From NCBI GenBank assembly GCA_943788645.1, contig CALSRC010000010.1:62001-126000 (forward strand): a stretch of 64,000 nucleotides of DNA, in the 5' to 3' direction. Positions within the stretch are counted from its first letter, which is position 1; every line of letters begins with the position of its first letter. Under the pieces are notes generated by a model. It made no database searches. It saw only the letters and a program-made list of their open reading frames with translations, and was not told where the DNA came from. A program made the position numbers and the translations under genes. The stretch is from UA16 sp002292325. GTDB taxonomy: Bacteria > Bacteroidota > Bacteroidia > Flavobacteriales_D > Sanyastnellaceae. This document shows, in pieces, positions 37,424 through 46,564 of the stretch.

Positions 37424-38179
37424 TCAGCGCTCCTCGTACGATGCAATGGTCTTCATGATCACACCATGGCTTTCTGCATTGCTAACCATTTCAGGCGTGC
37501 CTTGTGCCGCATTCCACGCCTCCATGTCGATGATATCGAATAGAATGTTCACGTCTTGTGGTCGCTTGGGATCGGTGGATTGAAAGATGCGCGCCGTCAC
37601 CCCCATGTCCGCAAAATTCTTGACGTTGTCACTTCCTTCCACCCAGGCCTCTGCCCAGCGATCGAAGTCTTCTACCTCGTGGGTAATGGAAAGGGTCGTA
37701 GTTGCTGGACTGGCAGCAGCAATTAGGCCTCCTGCGTCATAGTAGTTGCCTTCGGCGACCACTTTTCCATCCTTGAAATTCCAATAGTGGTAGGCCCGCA
37801 AATCAATGGCCACTCCAGTTGCAACTGCTGTTCCTTTCCAATTGATATACGCTCGCACACTGCCATCCGCCTCCAAGGAGATCGTATCAACACCGGGCAA
37901 CCACACGGCGTCGGAACAGTCAATCCCATCAATGGCCTCGTGGTGTGAAGCATAAAGTACCCCGGCCTCGTCCCGGGTCATGCTCTCGCTGCCATAATTC
38001 GCGTCCCATATCACAGCGTCTTCGTGGTGCAAAGACATCCAGGTATCATAATCTGCAGATGAATGCGCCGCCAAAACCGCCTGAGCGGTTGCCAAGTTTT
38101 TCTTGTAGACCGCATTGTTGGCATTTGTGGCACAGCCTGCGAGCACCAAAAATGGCATTGAAAAAAGTAAATACTTCAT
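37424..38179 (-). CDS. Lipoprotein with SnoaL/NTF2-like domain and C-terminal ABM-like fold
   Basis: 251 residues; lipobox LAGC at about residues 13-16. Residues about 30-150 look like a SnoaL/NTF2-like pocket domain (DYDTWMSLHHEDAVIWDANY, later AYHYWNFKDGKVVAEGNYY). Residues about 165-245 (ITHEVEDFDRWAEAWVEGSD, then ILFDIIDMEAWNAAQ) resemble a ferredoxin-like ABM domain. Both are small-ligand folds; no catalytic role can be assigned. The lipoprotein is probably anchored in the outer or inner membrane, facing the periplasm. Confidence 0.75.
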   Translation of the reverse strand: MKYLLFSMPFLVLAGCATNANNAVYKKNLATAQAVLAAHSSADYDTWMSLHHEDAVIWDANYGSESMTRDEAGVLYASHHEAIDGIDCSDAVWLPGVDTISLEADGSVRAYINWKGTAVATGVAIDLRAYHYWNFKDGKVVAEGNYYDAGGLIAAASPATTTLSITHEVEDFDRWAEAWVEGSDNVKNFADMGVTARIFQSTDPKRPQDVNILFDIIDMEAWNAAQGTPEMVSNAESHGVIMKTIASYEER

Positions 38180-38395
38180 TTGTAAGTTGAATTAATTATG
38201 CGAAAGATACCTTAAGTGAATGAGACACCTGTCCATGAATTACCACCATCCGCTGCACACGCGAAAGCCCCCAAAAAAAACTACATAAAAAGGCGAAAAT
38301 TGAGCGAAAAGTGAGCGAAAAGTGACCTTTTTTGCAAGAAAAACACAGAAACTGACTAAAAATCACCCAAAACAGCCCTCATCCTTTTCACCTCA

Positions 38396-38731
38396 TCAGT
38401 ACATCAAATGCTTCTTCTGCTGGCTTCGCCATTTGGCCTGCGAAGCATAATCTACAAAAAAGATCTTGAGGTCGGCCTGTGATGCGTAGTCCACGAAGAA
38501 TACCTTCTTATCGGCTTGAGATGCATAATCCACCCAAAACCACTGGCCCTCATTTCCGCTCGCTTGCGACGCATAGTCCACCTTAAAAACGCAAAGATCC
38601 GCCTGCGAAGCGTAATCCACCACGAACAACTGAACGTCAGCTTGAGAAGCGTAATCTACAGCAAACACCTTCTGCGCATGGGCAGAGCAGGAAGAGACGA
38701 TGACAAAGGAAAGAAGGAGAAGAATTCGCAT
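38396..38731 (-). CDS. Secreted VDYASQAD repeat protein (DUF6150/Septknot-like)
   Basis: 111 residues from ATG 38731 (MRILLLLSFVIVSSCSAHAQ signal). The mature part is almost entirely six repeats ending in VDYASQA(D), each preceded by a 4-5 residue hydrophobic strand (VFA, QLFV, CVFK, QWFW, VFFV, IFFV). This fits, from memory, the DUF6150/Septknot family of small secreted repeat proteins. Repeats are nearly identical in protein but the codons vary, so the array is under selection rather than a fresh duplication. Function unknown. About 215 bp upstream and 190 bp downstream are gene-free. Confidence 0.8.
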   Translation of the reverse strand: MRILLLLSFVIVSSCSAHAQKVFAVDYASQADVQLFVVDYASQADLCVFKVDYASQASGNEGQWFWVDYASQADKKVFFVDYASQADLKIFFVDYASQAKWRSQQKKHLMY

Positions 38732-38919
38732 AGCTGGAAGGTAAGCATCTCCTCGCATTATTGGCATTACAATGAGCCTAAGCTGCCCATAGAGACAAAT
38801 ATTGAAATGACATAAAATGGCCAAAAACCATGCAAAAACGATACAAAAACCTTCATAAACGAAGAAAAAACGGCCTATTTCATCCCAAAATGACGAAAAA
38901 GCATGGACTCAGGATGTAC

Positions 38920-41613
38920 TTATTCGCACCCTGACCCAAACACGCCGAGTAATTCCAACAAATCCGTCACGGTAACCTGACCATCGTTATTGAGGTCGCC
39001 CAAGCAGTCAGGTTCCGCCGTCCACTCGCAACTTCCGTCGTCCATGGTTGCGGTCGCGTCAAAATTCGGGGCGAGCGGATAGGTACACCCCGGGGTGTCC
39101 TCATCGTCGCAAATGCCGTTGTTGTTGGTGTCGCTCACGCAATCTTCGCCACCGCCGCCATTCCCTCCCTCACATGCATCACAACTATTGAAGCACACGG
39201 TACCGATTTCTGCATTGCCACTTGATGGAACCACAAAATAACGGTTGGTGAATTCGCCGGTAGTCAGCGTGCACGCTGCGTCCGATGTGGGGTCAAATAC
39301 TTCACCGTGCGCCCAATTTCCGTTTACAAATTTGTATTCGATGGGACCCGGTGCCAAATCCAACGTAGCGGTGTAGACTCCATCGCCGTCGCTGTCAGCC
39401 ATCGGGATGCACGTTCCGCACCATCCATCGATGCTGCCACCTGTGACAAATACCGTTCCCTGCAAAGTCTCCTGTGACATATCGACCTCGAAGACGACGC
39501 CCTCCACGTCCGTGCCACCGCCGCCACCACCACCCGTGCCGTCCAGTGCCTCCTCAATCCCGGGCCGTGTTGCCAACCAATACAGCGTATTCGTCTTCGT
39601 ATTCCCATCGTCGTATCCATTCAGCGTTTGGCATTCATTCCATGCTGCCGCCGGATCTATAACGGCATGTGCCATGTAGATGAATCCCCTCCAACCTTGT
39701 CCGATACTGGGATTGTCCAATGCCGTTTCGAGCACGGGGTATTCCTCATCAATCCACGCCGGCTCAAGCAGTTCTTCCGTTATGGGCGTGAATGGCAACA
39801 TTTGAATGCAATGAATGAATTCCGTATTCGCTCCGAAGAAGGTACCGTAGTCGACCTTGGTGCTCCACAGCACACCGACCACCTTGTTGGATGCATACGG
39901 CTCGTCGTAAATGCCATCGCTGGAATCCACTTGCCAATATTTCTGGGTCGATCGAATCTCCGTCGCTAGCATCAGCCGGCCCAGATCTCGGATGCGGGCA
40001 TCCTCAACTGCCAACCCATACAGGTATAAGCTGTACCACGCGTTTACTGCTTCAGACGAGCTTTCTTGGTTGCGGCCATCGCCAAATTCGTACAATCCCG
40101 ATGCCCACGAATGCCCCACAAACCAATCTTTGTTGCGCAAGTACGTGTAGTGCGGATCAGATGGGGCCGGATTAGCGAGGTTGCGCACCAGATGCATGAC
40201 CTCGTCGCCCCATTCTGCTTGCCAAGCCGGATCGCCCTTAGCCATCGCTGCAGCAGCATACAAGAAGTATCCGTAGTGAAAATGGTGATCGTTGTACAAG
40301 CCTTGACCGAAGCTTCCGCCCGATGAAGAAATCACACCGCCCCACGTTTCATCGTAGCGCAGCGGATCGCTGTTGGTCTCATTCAGCCAAGGGTGCAGCG
40401 AAGCCGCCAAGGTGGACCGGTAGCTCTGCGCCAAGGCCGTCTCGTTGAGCTCATCGGCGATGACCGCCATGCGTCCTACAGCCGCGAGTTGCTTGCCGCC
40501 GAAATAAGTGTCACCGGCCGTAATGGGCCAGTTGACATCGGAAGCCAAAGCATCAAGCACGTCTTGTTCCAATGACGGGGCAATGCCTTCAGGCGACTCA
40601 AAACCAATCGTCGTCAACGGCTCGTACATGTGCCAAGTCGTCGCCGACACCGGATGCATATCACCTTTGATGGTGGGATACACAGCCGATGCTTCCACCG
40701 ACTCTTCCAATACAGGAACGTGATGGGGCAATGCGCACAGCAGTGGAATTCCTGGCTCGCCTCCGGTCATGCTGACCACCTGCCAATCAAAGACCAATTC
40801 TCCCACATCACCGGTAGCAGAAGCCGAAACCACTGCCGCCGTCGGGCATGCATCTGCATGCGCATCCAGCAAATCTTCGTTAGCTGATGCTCCAGATCCT
40901 TCCAAAATCGCAATGCGCATCGAACCCGTCATGGGGGTCGTTGCCGTGAGCGTGTTGTTCGCAATGACGAAAGTGGTCACTTCGGAGGTATAAAGAATCC
41001 ACGTTTGGCCGTTGTTCAACGCCAACTCAAATCGATCGCCGGTCATCGTCGCGTTGACGTTGGTTCCATTGACACTCAAGAGCGCATGGATGGTCGATAT
41101 CTGCGGGGTCAGGTTGTCGTAAACGGACGTCAAATAGGGCATTCCACGCACCACGGGGGACATCATGCTGCCTCCCCCAGCTGCAGTCCATTCCACGCGG
41201 ACCGACAGGGGATCGTAGTCGATTACTTTGTGCGCGTTAAGGGATTCTTCGGCTCCTAAAGTCCAATTGGATACAAACGATGAAATCACATACGTCGAAC
41301 CGGTTGTTTTGCCCGGCATGCAACCGCTCAATCCGTTGGTCGAACACTTCACGATGTAAGGAAGTGCATTGGCAATCCCGGTTCCTGCATTGAGCGTGAA
41401 GTTCTGCCACCAAACGTTCGTAGGAAGCGGAGAATTCGTCGAGGCCCAGCGGGACGTAGGCGATTGGCTGTTTGCAATGGAGGCAAACGGAGGAGCATCC
41501 GTGCCCAAAGGCACATCGTCGAGCAGTGATACGGGGCTTTGGGCACCTGCGAATGAACCCAGCATAAGCAATGCGCAGAGCGCGATGGTTCGAGTGAAAA
41601 AATGAGCAATCAT
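38920..41613 (-). CDS. GH81 endo-beta-1,3-glucanase (laminarinase) with CBM-like and dockerin-like C-terminal modules
   Basis: 897 residues; signal peptide ending GSFAGAQ. GH81 core at about 25-690: NVWWQNFTLN, NDHHFHYGYF (441-450, catalytic Asp442) and GDGRNQESSSEAVN (511-524, Glu517 and Glu521). It should hydrolyse beta-1,3-glucan such as algal laminarin. Then a CBM20/48-like beta module (VVFEVDMSQETL, PIEYKFVNGNWAHGE), a cysteine module GCTYPLAPNFDATATMDDGS, and at the extreme C-terminus GDLNNDGQVTVTDLLELLGV, FGSGCE. No T9SS tail is seen; the DLLELLGVFG end may serve for anchoring or sorting. Confidence 0.9.
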   Translation of the reverse strand: MIAHFFTRTIALCALLMLGSFAGAQSPVSLLDDVPLGTDAPPFASIANSQSPTSRWASTNSPLPTNVWWQNFTLNAGTGIANALPYIVKCSTNGLSGCMPGKTTGSTYVISSFVSNWTLGAEESLNAHKVIDYDPLSVRVEWTAAGGGSMMSPVVRGMPYLTSVYDNLTPQISTIHALLSVNGTNVNATMTGDRFELALNNGQTWILYTSEVTTFVIANNTLTATTPMTGSMRIAILEGSGASANEDLLDAHADACPTAAVVSASATGDVGELVFDWQVVSMTGGEPGIPLLCALPHHVPVLEESVEASAVYPTIKGDMHPVSATTWHMYEPLTTIGFESPEGIAPSLEQDVLDALASDVNWPITAGDTYFGGKQLAAVGRMAVIADELNETALAQSYRSTLAASLHPWLNETNSDPLRYDETWGGVISSSGGSFGQGLYNDHHFHYGYFLYAAAAMAKGDPAWQAEWGDEVMHLVRNLANPAPSDPHYTYLRNKDWFVGHSWASGLYEFGDGRNQESSSEAVNAWYSLYLYGLAVEDARIRDLGRLMLATEIRSTQKYWQVDSSDGIYDEPYASNKVVGVLWSTKVDYGTFFGANTEFIHCIQMLPFTPITEELLEPAWIDEEYPVLETALDNPSIGQGWRGFIYMAHAVIDPAAAWNECQTLNGYDDGNTKTNTLYWLATRPGIEEALDGTGGGGGGGTDVEGVVFEVDMSQETLQGTVFVTGGSIDGWCGTCIPMADSDGDGVYTATLDLAPGPIEYKFVNGNWAHGEVFDPTSDAACTLTTGEFTNRYFVVPSSGNAEIGTVCFNSCDACEGGNGGGGEDCVSDTNNNGICDDEDTPGCTYPLAPNFDATATMDDGSCEWTAEPDCLGDLNNDGQVTVTDLLELLGVFGSGCE

Positions 41614-41666
41614 CCCGTTAAATTAAGTGATTTACGTCACGAACGCAACCACTCAGTTTGAGACCA

Positions 41667-42554
41667 TCACCACTCCATGGGCACCTCCATCAGAAGGAAG
41701 CGCGCATTCTCACTCGCGGAGATGGCAATGGACTCGGTGTCCCATACGCCCATACCGTCGCGGCGATTCAAGGGGCGACCATCGATCTCAACCGTTCCCT
41801 CCAACACAAACGCATACACTCCTTGATTGGCACCGTGCAAACGATAGGATTCGTTGTGGCCTTGGTCCCATGACCCCAAATGAAACCACGCACTTTGGTG
41901 CATCTGAACGCCTTGTGCCCCATCGGGACTCACCACCGGGAGCAGGGTATTGCGCTCAGCGCTGCGGTCGAATGATTCTTGGTCGTAACGCGGCTGCAAG
42001 TCGCGCTCGTTCGGGTAGACCCAGATTTGCAAAAAGCGCACCGCATCGGAGGCACTCTGGTTTTTTTCAGAGTGCATCACACCCGTTCCTGCCGACATGA
42101 TCTGCACGTCGCCGCTTCGGATGACCGCTTGATTTCCCATGTTGTCTTGGTGCTCCAAGTTGCCTTCCAACGGAATGCTCACAATCTCCATGTTGTCATG
42201 CGGATGGGTGCCGAACCCGCCCCCTCCGGCAACATAATCGTCATTGAGCACCCGCAAGGCGCCAAAATGCATGCGCTCAGGGTTGTGCCAATTCGCAAAA
42301 CTAAACGAGTGATAGGTGTCGAGCCAGCCGTGGTTCGCGTGTCCCCGCGAGTCGGCAGGGTGGTGCACGTATTGAGCCGCAACGGCCGTCGAGTCAGAAG
42401 TAGAATCCATGGTGTCAAGCGAGTTAAAAGCCGAGAGAGCGATCCCAAAAAGAACCGCTGCACAGCTGAATGAAAAATATGGATGTTTTACCTGAGCTGT
42501 TATCTCCGAGATTGTCAAAGAAGGAATTGGATCCGTACCGATCTGTCGCTTCAT
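41667..42554 (-). CDS. Pirin-family cupin protein
   Basis: 295 residues from the longest start (42554). Pirin hallmark motifs: HPADSRGHANHGWLDTYHSF, HNPERMHFGALRVLNDD, GGFGTHPHDNMEIVSIPLEG and GTGVMHSE, i.e. the metal-binding His/Glu cupin site of YhhW-type pirins (redox-sensor or quercetinase-like activity known for the family). Pirins usually start just before YVHHPADSRG; the first 48 residues include a hydrophobic stretch and could be an extra segment. An ATG at 42410 gives the normal length and is the more conservative start. Confidence 0.88.
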   Translation of the reverse strand: MKRQIGTDPIPSLTISEITAQVKHPYFSFSCAAVLFGIALSAFNSLDTMDSTSDSTAVAAQYVHHPADSRGHANHGWLDTYHSFSFANWHNPERMHFGALRVLNDDYVAGGGGFGTHPHDNMEIVSIPLEGNLEHQDNMGNQAVIRSGDVQIMSAGTGVMHSEKNQSASDAVRFLQIWVYPNERDLQPRYDQESFDRSAERNTLLPVVSPDGAQGVQMHQSAWFHLGSWDQGHNESYRLHGANQGVYAFVLEGTVEIDGRPLNRRDGMGVWDTESIAISASENARFLLMEVPMEW

Positions 42555-42677
42555 GAAGCAAAAGTATAGGAAAACACTTCAGCCGTTGTACCAAGGACTG
42601 CCGCATCCATTTCTTCGTTCACCTCATTGATTGTTCCAATCTGTAAGCGTATCCTTGCCACACATAAACTTACAGTC

Positions 42678-43181
42678 ATGTCATTCAAATCAATTGTCGG
42701 TCTCGTTGTCGTTGGATTATTAATTGCCACAGGTTGCCAAGCACCTGCAGAAGAAAATACGCTTGCAACTTCCAGTGGATTTTCTCCAGAGGGTGGGCCT
42801 GTTTATTTTGGATCTGAAGCCTCCGTTGACCTTGTCAAGGACATCGACAAGGCATGGGCCAATATGGACATGGAACAACTCGCTACTTTTTTCAGTGATA
42901 CGGCCACATTTGAATGGTATGATGGCGCCCAGTACATAGGGACCGATGCATTCATTGAGCGCATCATGGCCGATACCCTGGACAACGAATGGGAATTCCG
43001 GTGGGCCTATTCGGTGGATGCCAATACCGAGAAACCCGGTGATTGGGTGCAGGCGGGGTTTGAAGTCAATAGTTCCAAAGACAGCGTGCTTGTAGAGCAA
43101 GCTTGGTACCATGAATGGTACTACATCGAAGACGGCAAGGTGCAGTATTGGTACAACACGAAGGCTGTTCGATCGAATTAA
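42678..43181 (+). CDS. NTF2/SnoaL-like lipoprotein
   Basis: 167 residues from ATG 42678; lipoprotein signal with lipobox ATGC at about 17-20. The domain (LVKDIDKAWANMDMEQLATF, FSDTATFEWYDGAQYIG, YYIEDGKVQYWYNTKA) is the NTF2-like fold, a conical ligand pocket; no catalytic residues can be named. The product resembles the N-terminal part of the lipoprotein at 37424-38179, suggesting related families in the same genome. It ends 3 bp before the convergent small membrane protein gene. Confidence 0.8.
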   Translation: MSFKSIVGLVVVGLLIATGCQAPAEENTLATSSGFSPEGGPVYFGSEASVDLVKDIDKAWANMDMEQLATFFSDTATFEWYDGAQYIGTDAFIERIMADTLDNEWEFRWAYSVDANTEKPGDWVQAGFEVNSSKDSVLVEQAWYHEWYYIEDGKVQYWYNTKAVRSN

Positions 43182-43184
43182 GTC

Positions 43185-43487
43185 TTAGACCACTGCCAAG
43201 AGGGCAATCCAAAGAATCAACCCAAAACAAATGCTCAATCCGATTAAACTGTGCCAGAAAAGGCGCAAGCGTTCGGTTTCAAGCTCCTGAATTTGCTTCA
43301 ACTCGATTCTCGCTTGCTCGCGCAGCGTCTTGCGCTGACTGATCCGCCGGGCATCACGGGCCTTGCGTACACATTCGTACACTTCTGATTTGCACGCATC
43401 AATGCGCGCCTGAATGGGGTCTTGTTCCGAAAACAAGGCCCATCTCAAGGCTTCTAAGACATACTGTATGCGCTGGAATGCGGGCAT
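43185..43487 (-). CDS. Small membrane protein, coiled-coil plus C-terminal helix, unknown
   Basis: 100 residues. The first about 70 form a charged helix (ARIDACKSEVYECVRKARDA, QARIELKQIQELETERLRLF) and the last 25 a hydrophobic helix (LIGLSICFGLILWIALLAVV). No family recognised. It stands between the NTF2 lipoprotein and the dioxygenase. Confidence 0.55.
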   Translation of the reverse strand: MPAFQRIQYVLEALRWALFSEQDPIQARIDACKSEVYECVRKARDARRISQRKTLREQARIELKQIQELETERLRLFWHSLIGLSICFGLILWIALLAVV

Positions 43488-43538
43488 ACCTCATTAAACG
43501 GACCTAGCGGCTTGAGGGTTACAATCCCTCTGAATCGA

Positions 43539-44525
43539 TTACTTCACCGAGCTGAGATGACGGGTCATGGTGAACCGACCGTTTACGGTCGTCGCCTCTA
43601 CTTGAATCACATACGAACCGGCAGCAACTTCGAGGTCATTCAATCCCACGAGAAGGGTGTGTGAACCCGGCCCAACCGAGCCAAGGGATTGTACCGCGAC
43701 TTGAGCGCCCGATGCACTCCATAAAGACCAAGACAGCTCCGCCGGCACCATGAGTTCGATGGGCAGTTTGGCTTCCCATGCCGCCGGATTGGGATAGGGC
43801 TGACCGACGGTCATCACGGAAGCGGTGCGCATTTCTTCGTAGCCCACACCCACGGTGCCCTCCCCTTGCACTGTGGCTTCAAATTCACTCACATATTCTT
43901 CATTCGTCGCATCCCATTCAAGGGAGGCCATCTGCAATTGGTACCCATCTGCAAACACACCATCCTGGTCTGGACTCAGCGGGTCGGGACCTTCTGGGTA
44001 GAGATCGGCATGATCGACGACCGCCTGAACCACGGCCTCATGCGGCCACGTCCATTGGGACACCGCACTGTATTGGCTGCTAACGTGAACTTGAAAATGC
44101 ACATGGGTCACCCGGCCGGGATACCATCCAGGCACGATCGTAATGAATTCACATTCCCCATTTTGATCCGTGATTTGGTAGCCGCGGCAATACGTCAACC
44201 CCTCCTCGCTGTTGTAGCCCGAGTAGCTTCCGTCCCGGTCGCAATGCCATACGTTCACGCGCACATTGGGCATGGGCGCACAATTCTCCAAGCCAATGAT
44301 TCTCACCTTCTGCCTCAGACGCACCCCAACGCGGTCTTCTCGGATATCCTGACGAAAATAAAATTCATTCGAGGTAAGGTCAAGGGGAAATGGACCCGGG
44401 GTTTCAGCAGGAATCAAGACGCAATTGGTTTGCACCGACGCACGCGATTGTGCATGGGCTGCCCAAGGCATCAAAGGTGCCAACGAAAGTCCACCCAAAG
44501 ACTTCAAAAAATGTGATCGCTTCAT
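43539..44525 (-). CDS. Secreted intradiol ring-cleavage dioxygenase with T9SS type A tail
   Basis: 328 residues. An N-terminal hydrophobic signal (HFLKSLGGLSLAPLMPWAAH, then AQS) precedes an intradiol dioxygenase domain: PAETPGPFPLDL, NVRVNVWHCDRDGSYSGYN, and WYPGRVTHVHFQVHV carrying the Tyr and two His of the Fe(III) site. The family cleaves catechols between the hydroxyls. Residues about 245-328 (GQPYPNPAAWEAKLPIELMV, ending FTMTRHLSSVK) form a type A T9SS sorting domain, so the enzyme is sent to the cell surface. Unlike cytoplasmic catechol dioxygenases it has no pathway neighbours. It may oxidise extracellular aromatics. Confidence 0.88.
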   Translation of the reverse strand: MKRSHFLKSLGGLSLAPLMPWAAHAQSRASVQTNCVLIPAETPGPFPLDLTSNEFYFRQDIREDRVGVRLRQKVRIIGLENCAPMPNVRVNVWHCDRDGSYSGYNSEEGLTYCRGYQITDQNGECEFITIVPGWYPGRVTHVHFQVHVSSQYSAVSQWTWPHEAVVQAVVDHADLYPEGPDPLSPDQDGVFADGYQLQMASLEWDATNEEYVSEFEATVQGEGTVGVGYEEMRTASVMTVGQPYPNPAAWEAKLPIELMVPAELSWSLWSASGAQVAVQSLGSVGPGSHTLLVGLNDLEVAAGSYVIQVEATTVNGRFTMTRHLSSVK

Positions 44526-44534
44526 GGCTCCAAG

Positions 44535-45348
44535 TTAGGAAGACTTCTTCCGAAATGGCAGACGCATTTGGTAGCCCAAATCATCCCCTCTGGCATCGTC
44601 CGCTGCATCCAGTCCGTAGCGAATGTCCTTCACATCACCATCCACCATGGTTCCGAAAAGCCGATCCCAAATGCTCAGCATGTTGCCGTAGTTGCGATCG
44701 GTCCACGGCGCCTCGAAGTGATGATGAAATTTGTGCATACGCGGTGTAACAAAGACCAGCCCAAGTGTGCGTTCCAAACCCCTGGGCAACGTTAAGTTCG
44801 CATGGGTCATGTAGGTGAAAAAACAACCGTTAAGATGCGGTAAAACACATAAAACGCGACGGGGAGCACCTGTGACCACTACGGCCGCCACAGCGAACAA
44901 TTCGCGAACAATAAAATCGACGGGGTGGTGCCGCGTGCCCGTGGTCACATCGACATGCGTATCACTGTGGTGTACCATGTGCAAGCGCCACAAGACGGGT
45001 ACATTGTGCAAGCACCAATGCACCCCCAAATTGAGCAATGAAATCAAAAACGACTACCGCTGCAATCAATTCAACCCATGTCGGCGCTGTCATCCAATGC
45101 AAGAGTCCGATTTGCGACTCCGCACCCCAAATAAACACACCCACAGTGAGCAAGCCAAAGATGACGTTGATCAGCATTGTTGTGAAAAGAAAGACCAAAT
45201 TTGTCCGCGTATGGCGCCACTTTCGGTAACCGCCTGTGAAAAAGGGACGGATGTCCTCGAGGATCAAGTGAAACGACATGCACCCGATGATCCAAAGCAA
45301 CTTTTGCCAAGACGGCATTGATTCGAAAAAGATTAAAAATGAATCCAT
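44535..45348 (-). CDS. Sterol desaturase / fatty acid hydroxylase-family membrane protein (three homopolymer frameshifts)
   Basis: The first part (from ATG 45348) has helices such as LLWIIGCMSFHLILEDI and ELIAAVVVFDFIAQFG. It joins the second part (GVHWCLHNVPVLWRLHMVHH, SDTHVDV) if a G5 run at 45023-45027 is read as G4. Further on, a C4 run and a T6 run each off by one compensate: between them the neighbouring frame reads PVAFYVFYRILTVVFF, the expected membrane segment, then TYMTHANLTLP and MHKFHHHFEAPWTDRNYGNM. These are the three His boxes of the non-heme diiron superfamily. Likely a lipid hydroxylase. Ends 10 bp from the dioxygenase gene. Confidence 0.85.
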
Positions 45349-45465
45349 TGGGTGTGTAATTTACTCTTCCGAAATTAAGCATGAATGGGGGCTTCTCCCA
45401 ATGGCATAATTTGATTACGATTTAATCTTCCCTTAAATTCGTTACAGACCAATACTCATTTAAAA

Positions 45466-46564
45466 ATGCGCTCCCTTCAAGCAATCCTACTGTGCATAGG
45501 GTTCACCTGCTCTTATTCTTCACAAAGCCAGACACCCTGCGATTGGTTTGACTGGGACGGAGATGGGCATATAGGCGCCAACACGTGGGTGTATGTTTTG
45601 GGGTCAGTACGATACCGCTGGTGAGATGGATGTGGACAGTTCTGGTTGGGTAAATGTGCGTGATTTATTGGAGTTCCTTCCTTTTTCTGGAACGGCATGC
45701 TATGACGAATCGGATTGGTACGAAGAAACCACCGGCCACATTGAAGGCTTGCTCCTCACCGAATGGGAGGTGCACGAAACGGAGTTAACCGGCCTCGGGG
45801 CCAACATTCCGGCGGGCTCCATTACTTATCGGCTCTACGCAGAATTATCACACGAAGACGATGTCGTTTTAGCCGTTTATGGTGATGATGAAGACCCCTT
45901 GAACATTTCGTCAGACGGAACCTTCTACGGATTTGGAGAAGATTGGGGAACGGTGGTGGTCGATGACTACAACTCCGTCTTTAGTTCAATATTTCCGGCC
46001 TATGCGTTTTCCACAATGCTCAGTTGTGGGGAGCTCCCCGAGGTGCCAGAACCCAATTCAATGATGAGCCATATATCTAACTGGCTGGCTCCCTTGGAGG
46101 AATTGAATGCGGATGGGAACATCGTTCTTGCGGATACCACGGGTGGTGCGTGGTTCAATTCAGGCAGTCAAAACCCAATGCAACAAGATGGCTTGGTCTT
46201 CCTAGGCCAATTCACCATTGTCGATGGATCAACCCTCGAGGGCACGGTCAACCTGCTCGCCAAAACCGAAATGGACGGCGGAGAAGGAATTGAAACTTTG
46301 GAAGGCATGACCTTCTCGAGTGAGAACATAGATGTCTTGGGATGCACCGATGCCGATGCTACGAACTTCGATCCGTCTGCAACCTATATGTATGGCATGT
46401 GCCTCTATCCGGGAGATTATGATGAAGACGGTATGATTACCGTTTCCGACCTCCTTGCATTGCTCAGTTTTTTCGGGTGCGAGTCGTGTCCGGAACAAGA
46501 CCTTACTGGGGATGGTGCAGTCACGGTCCAAGACATTCTCGTCTGGTTGGGATTGTTCGGTTGA
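45466..46564 (+). CDS. Secreted protein with dockerin-like modules at both ends (frameshifted once)
   Basis: From ATG 45466: signal peptide (MRSLQAILLCIGFTCSYSS), then CDWFDWDGDGHIGANTWVYV. A one-base excess in a T4 run near 45600 shifts the frame; the continuation is WGQYDTAGEMDVDSSGWVNV, RDLLEFLPF. The middle about 200 residues are a beta-rich domain (GSITYRLYAELSHEDDVVLA, GTVNLLAKTE) seen in other marine Bacteroidota exoproteins. Then GCTDADATNFDPSATYMYGM, a Cys module, and at the end DYDEDGMITVSDLLALLSFF and DLTGDGAVTVQDILVWLGLF, G. No T9SS tail. It overlaps nothing but abuts the convergent TonB receptor (stops adjacent). Confidence 0.75.

Noticed and set aside
38280..38330. Tandem GAGCGAAAAGT-like repeats in the gap before the VDYASQAD gene
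   Set aside because: Only two imperfect copies in an A-rich stretch; no structure or palindrome.
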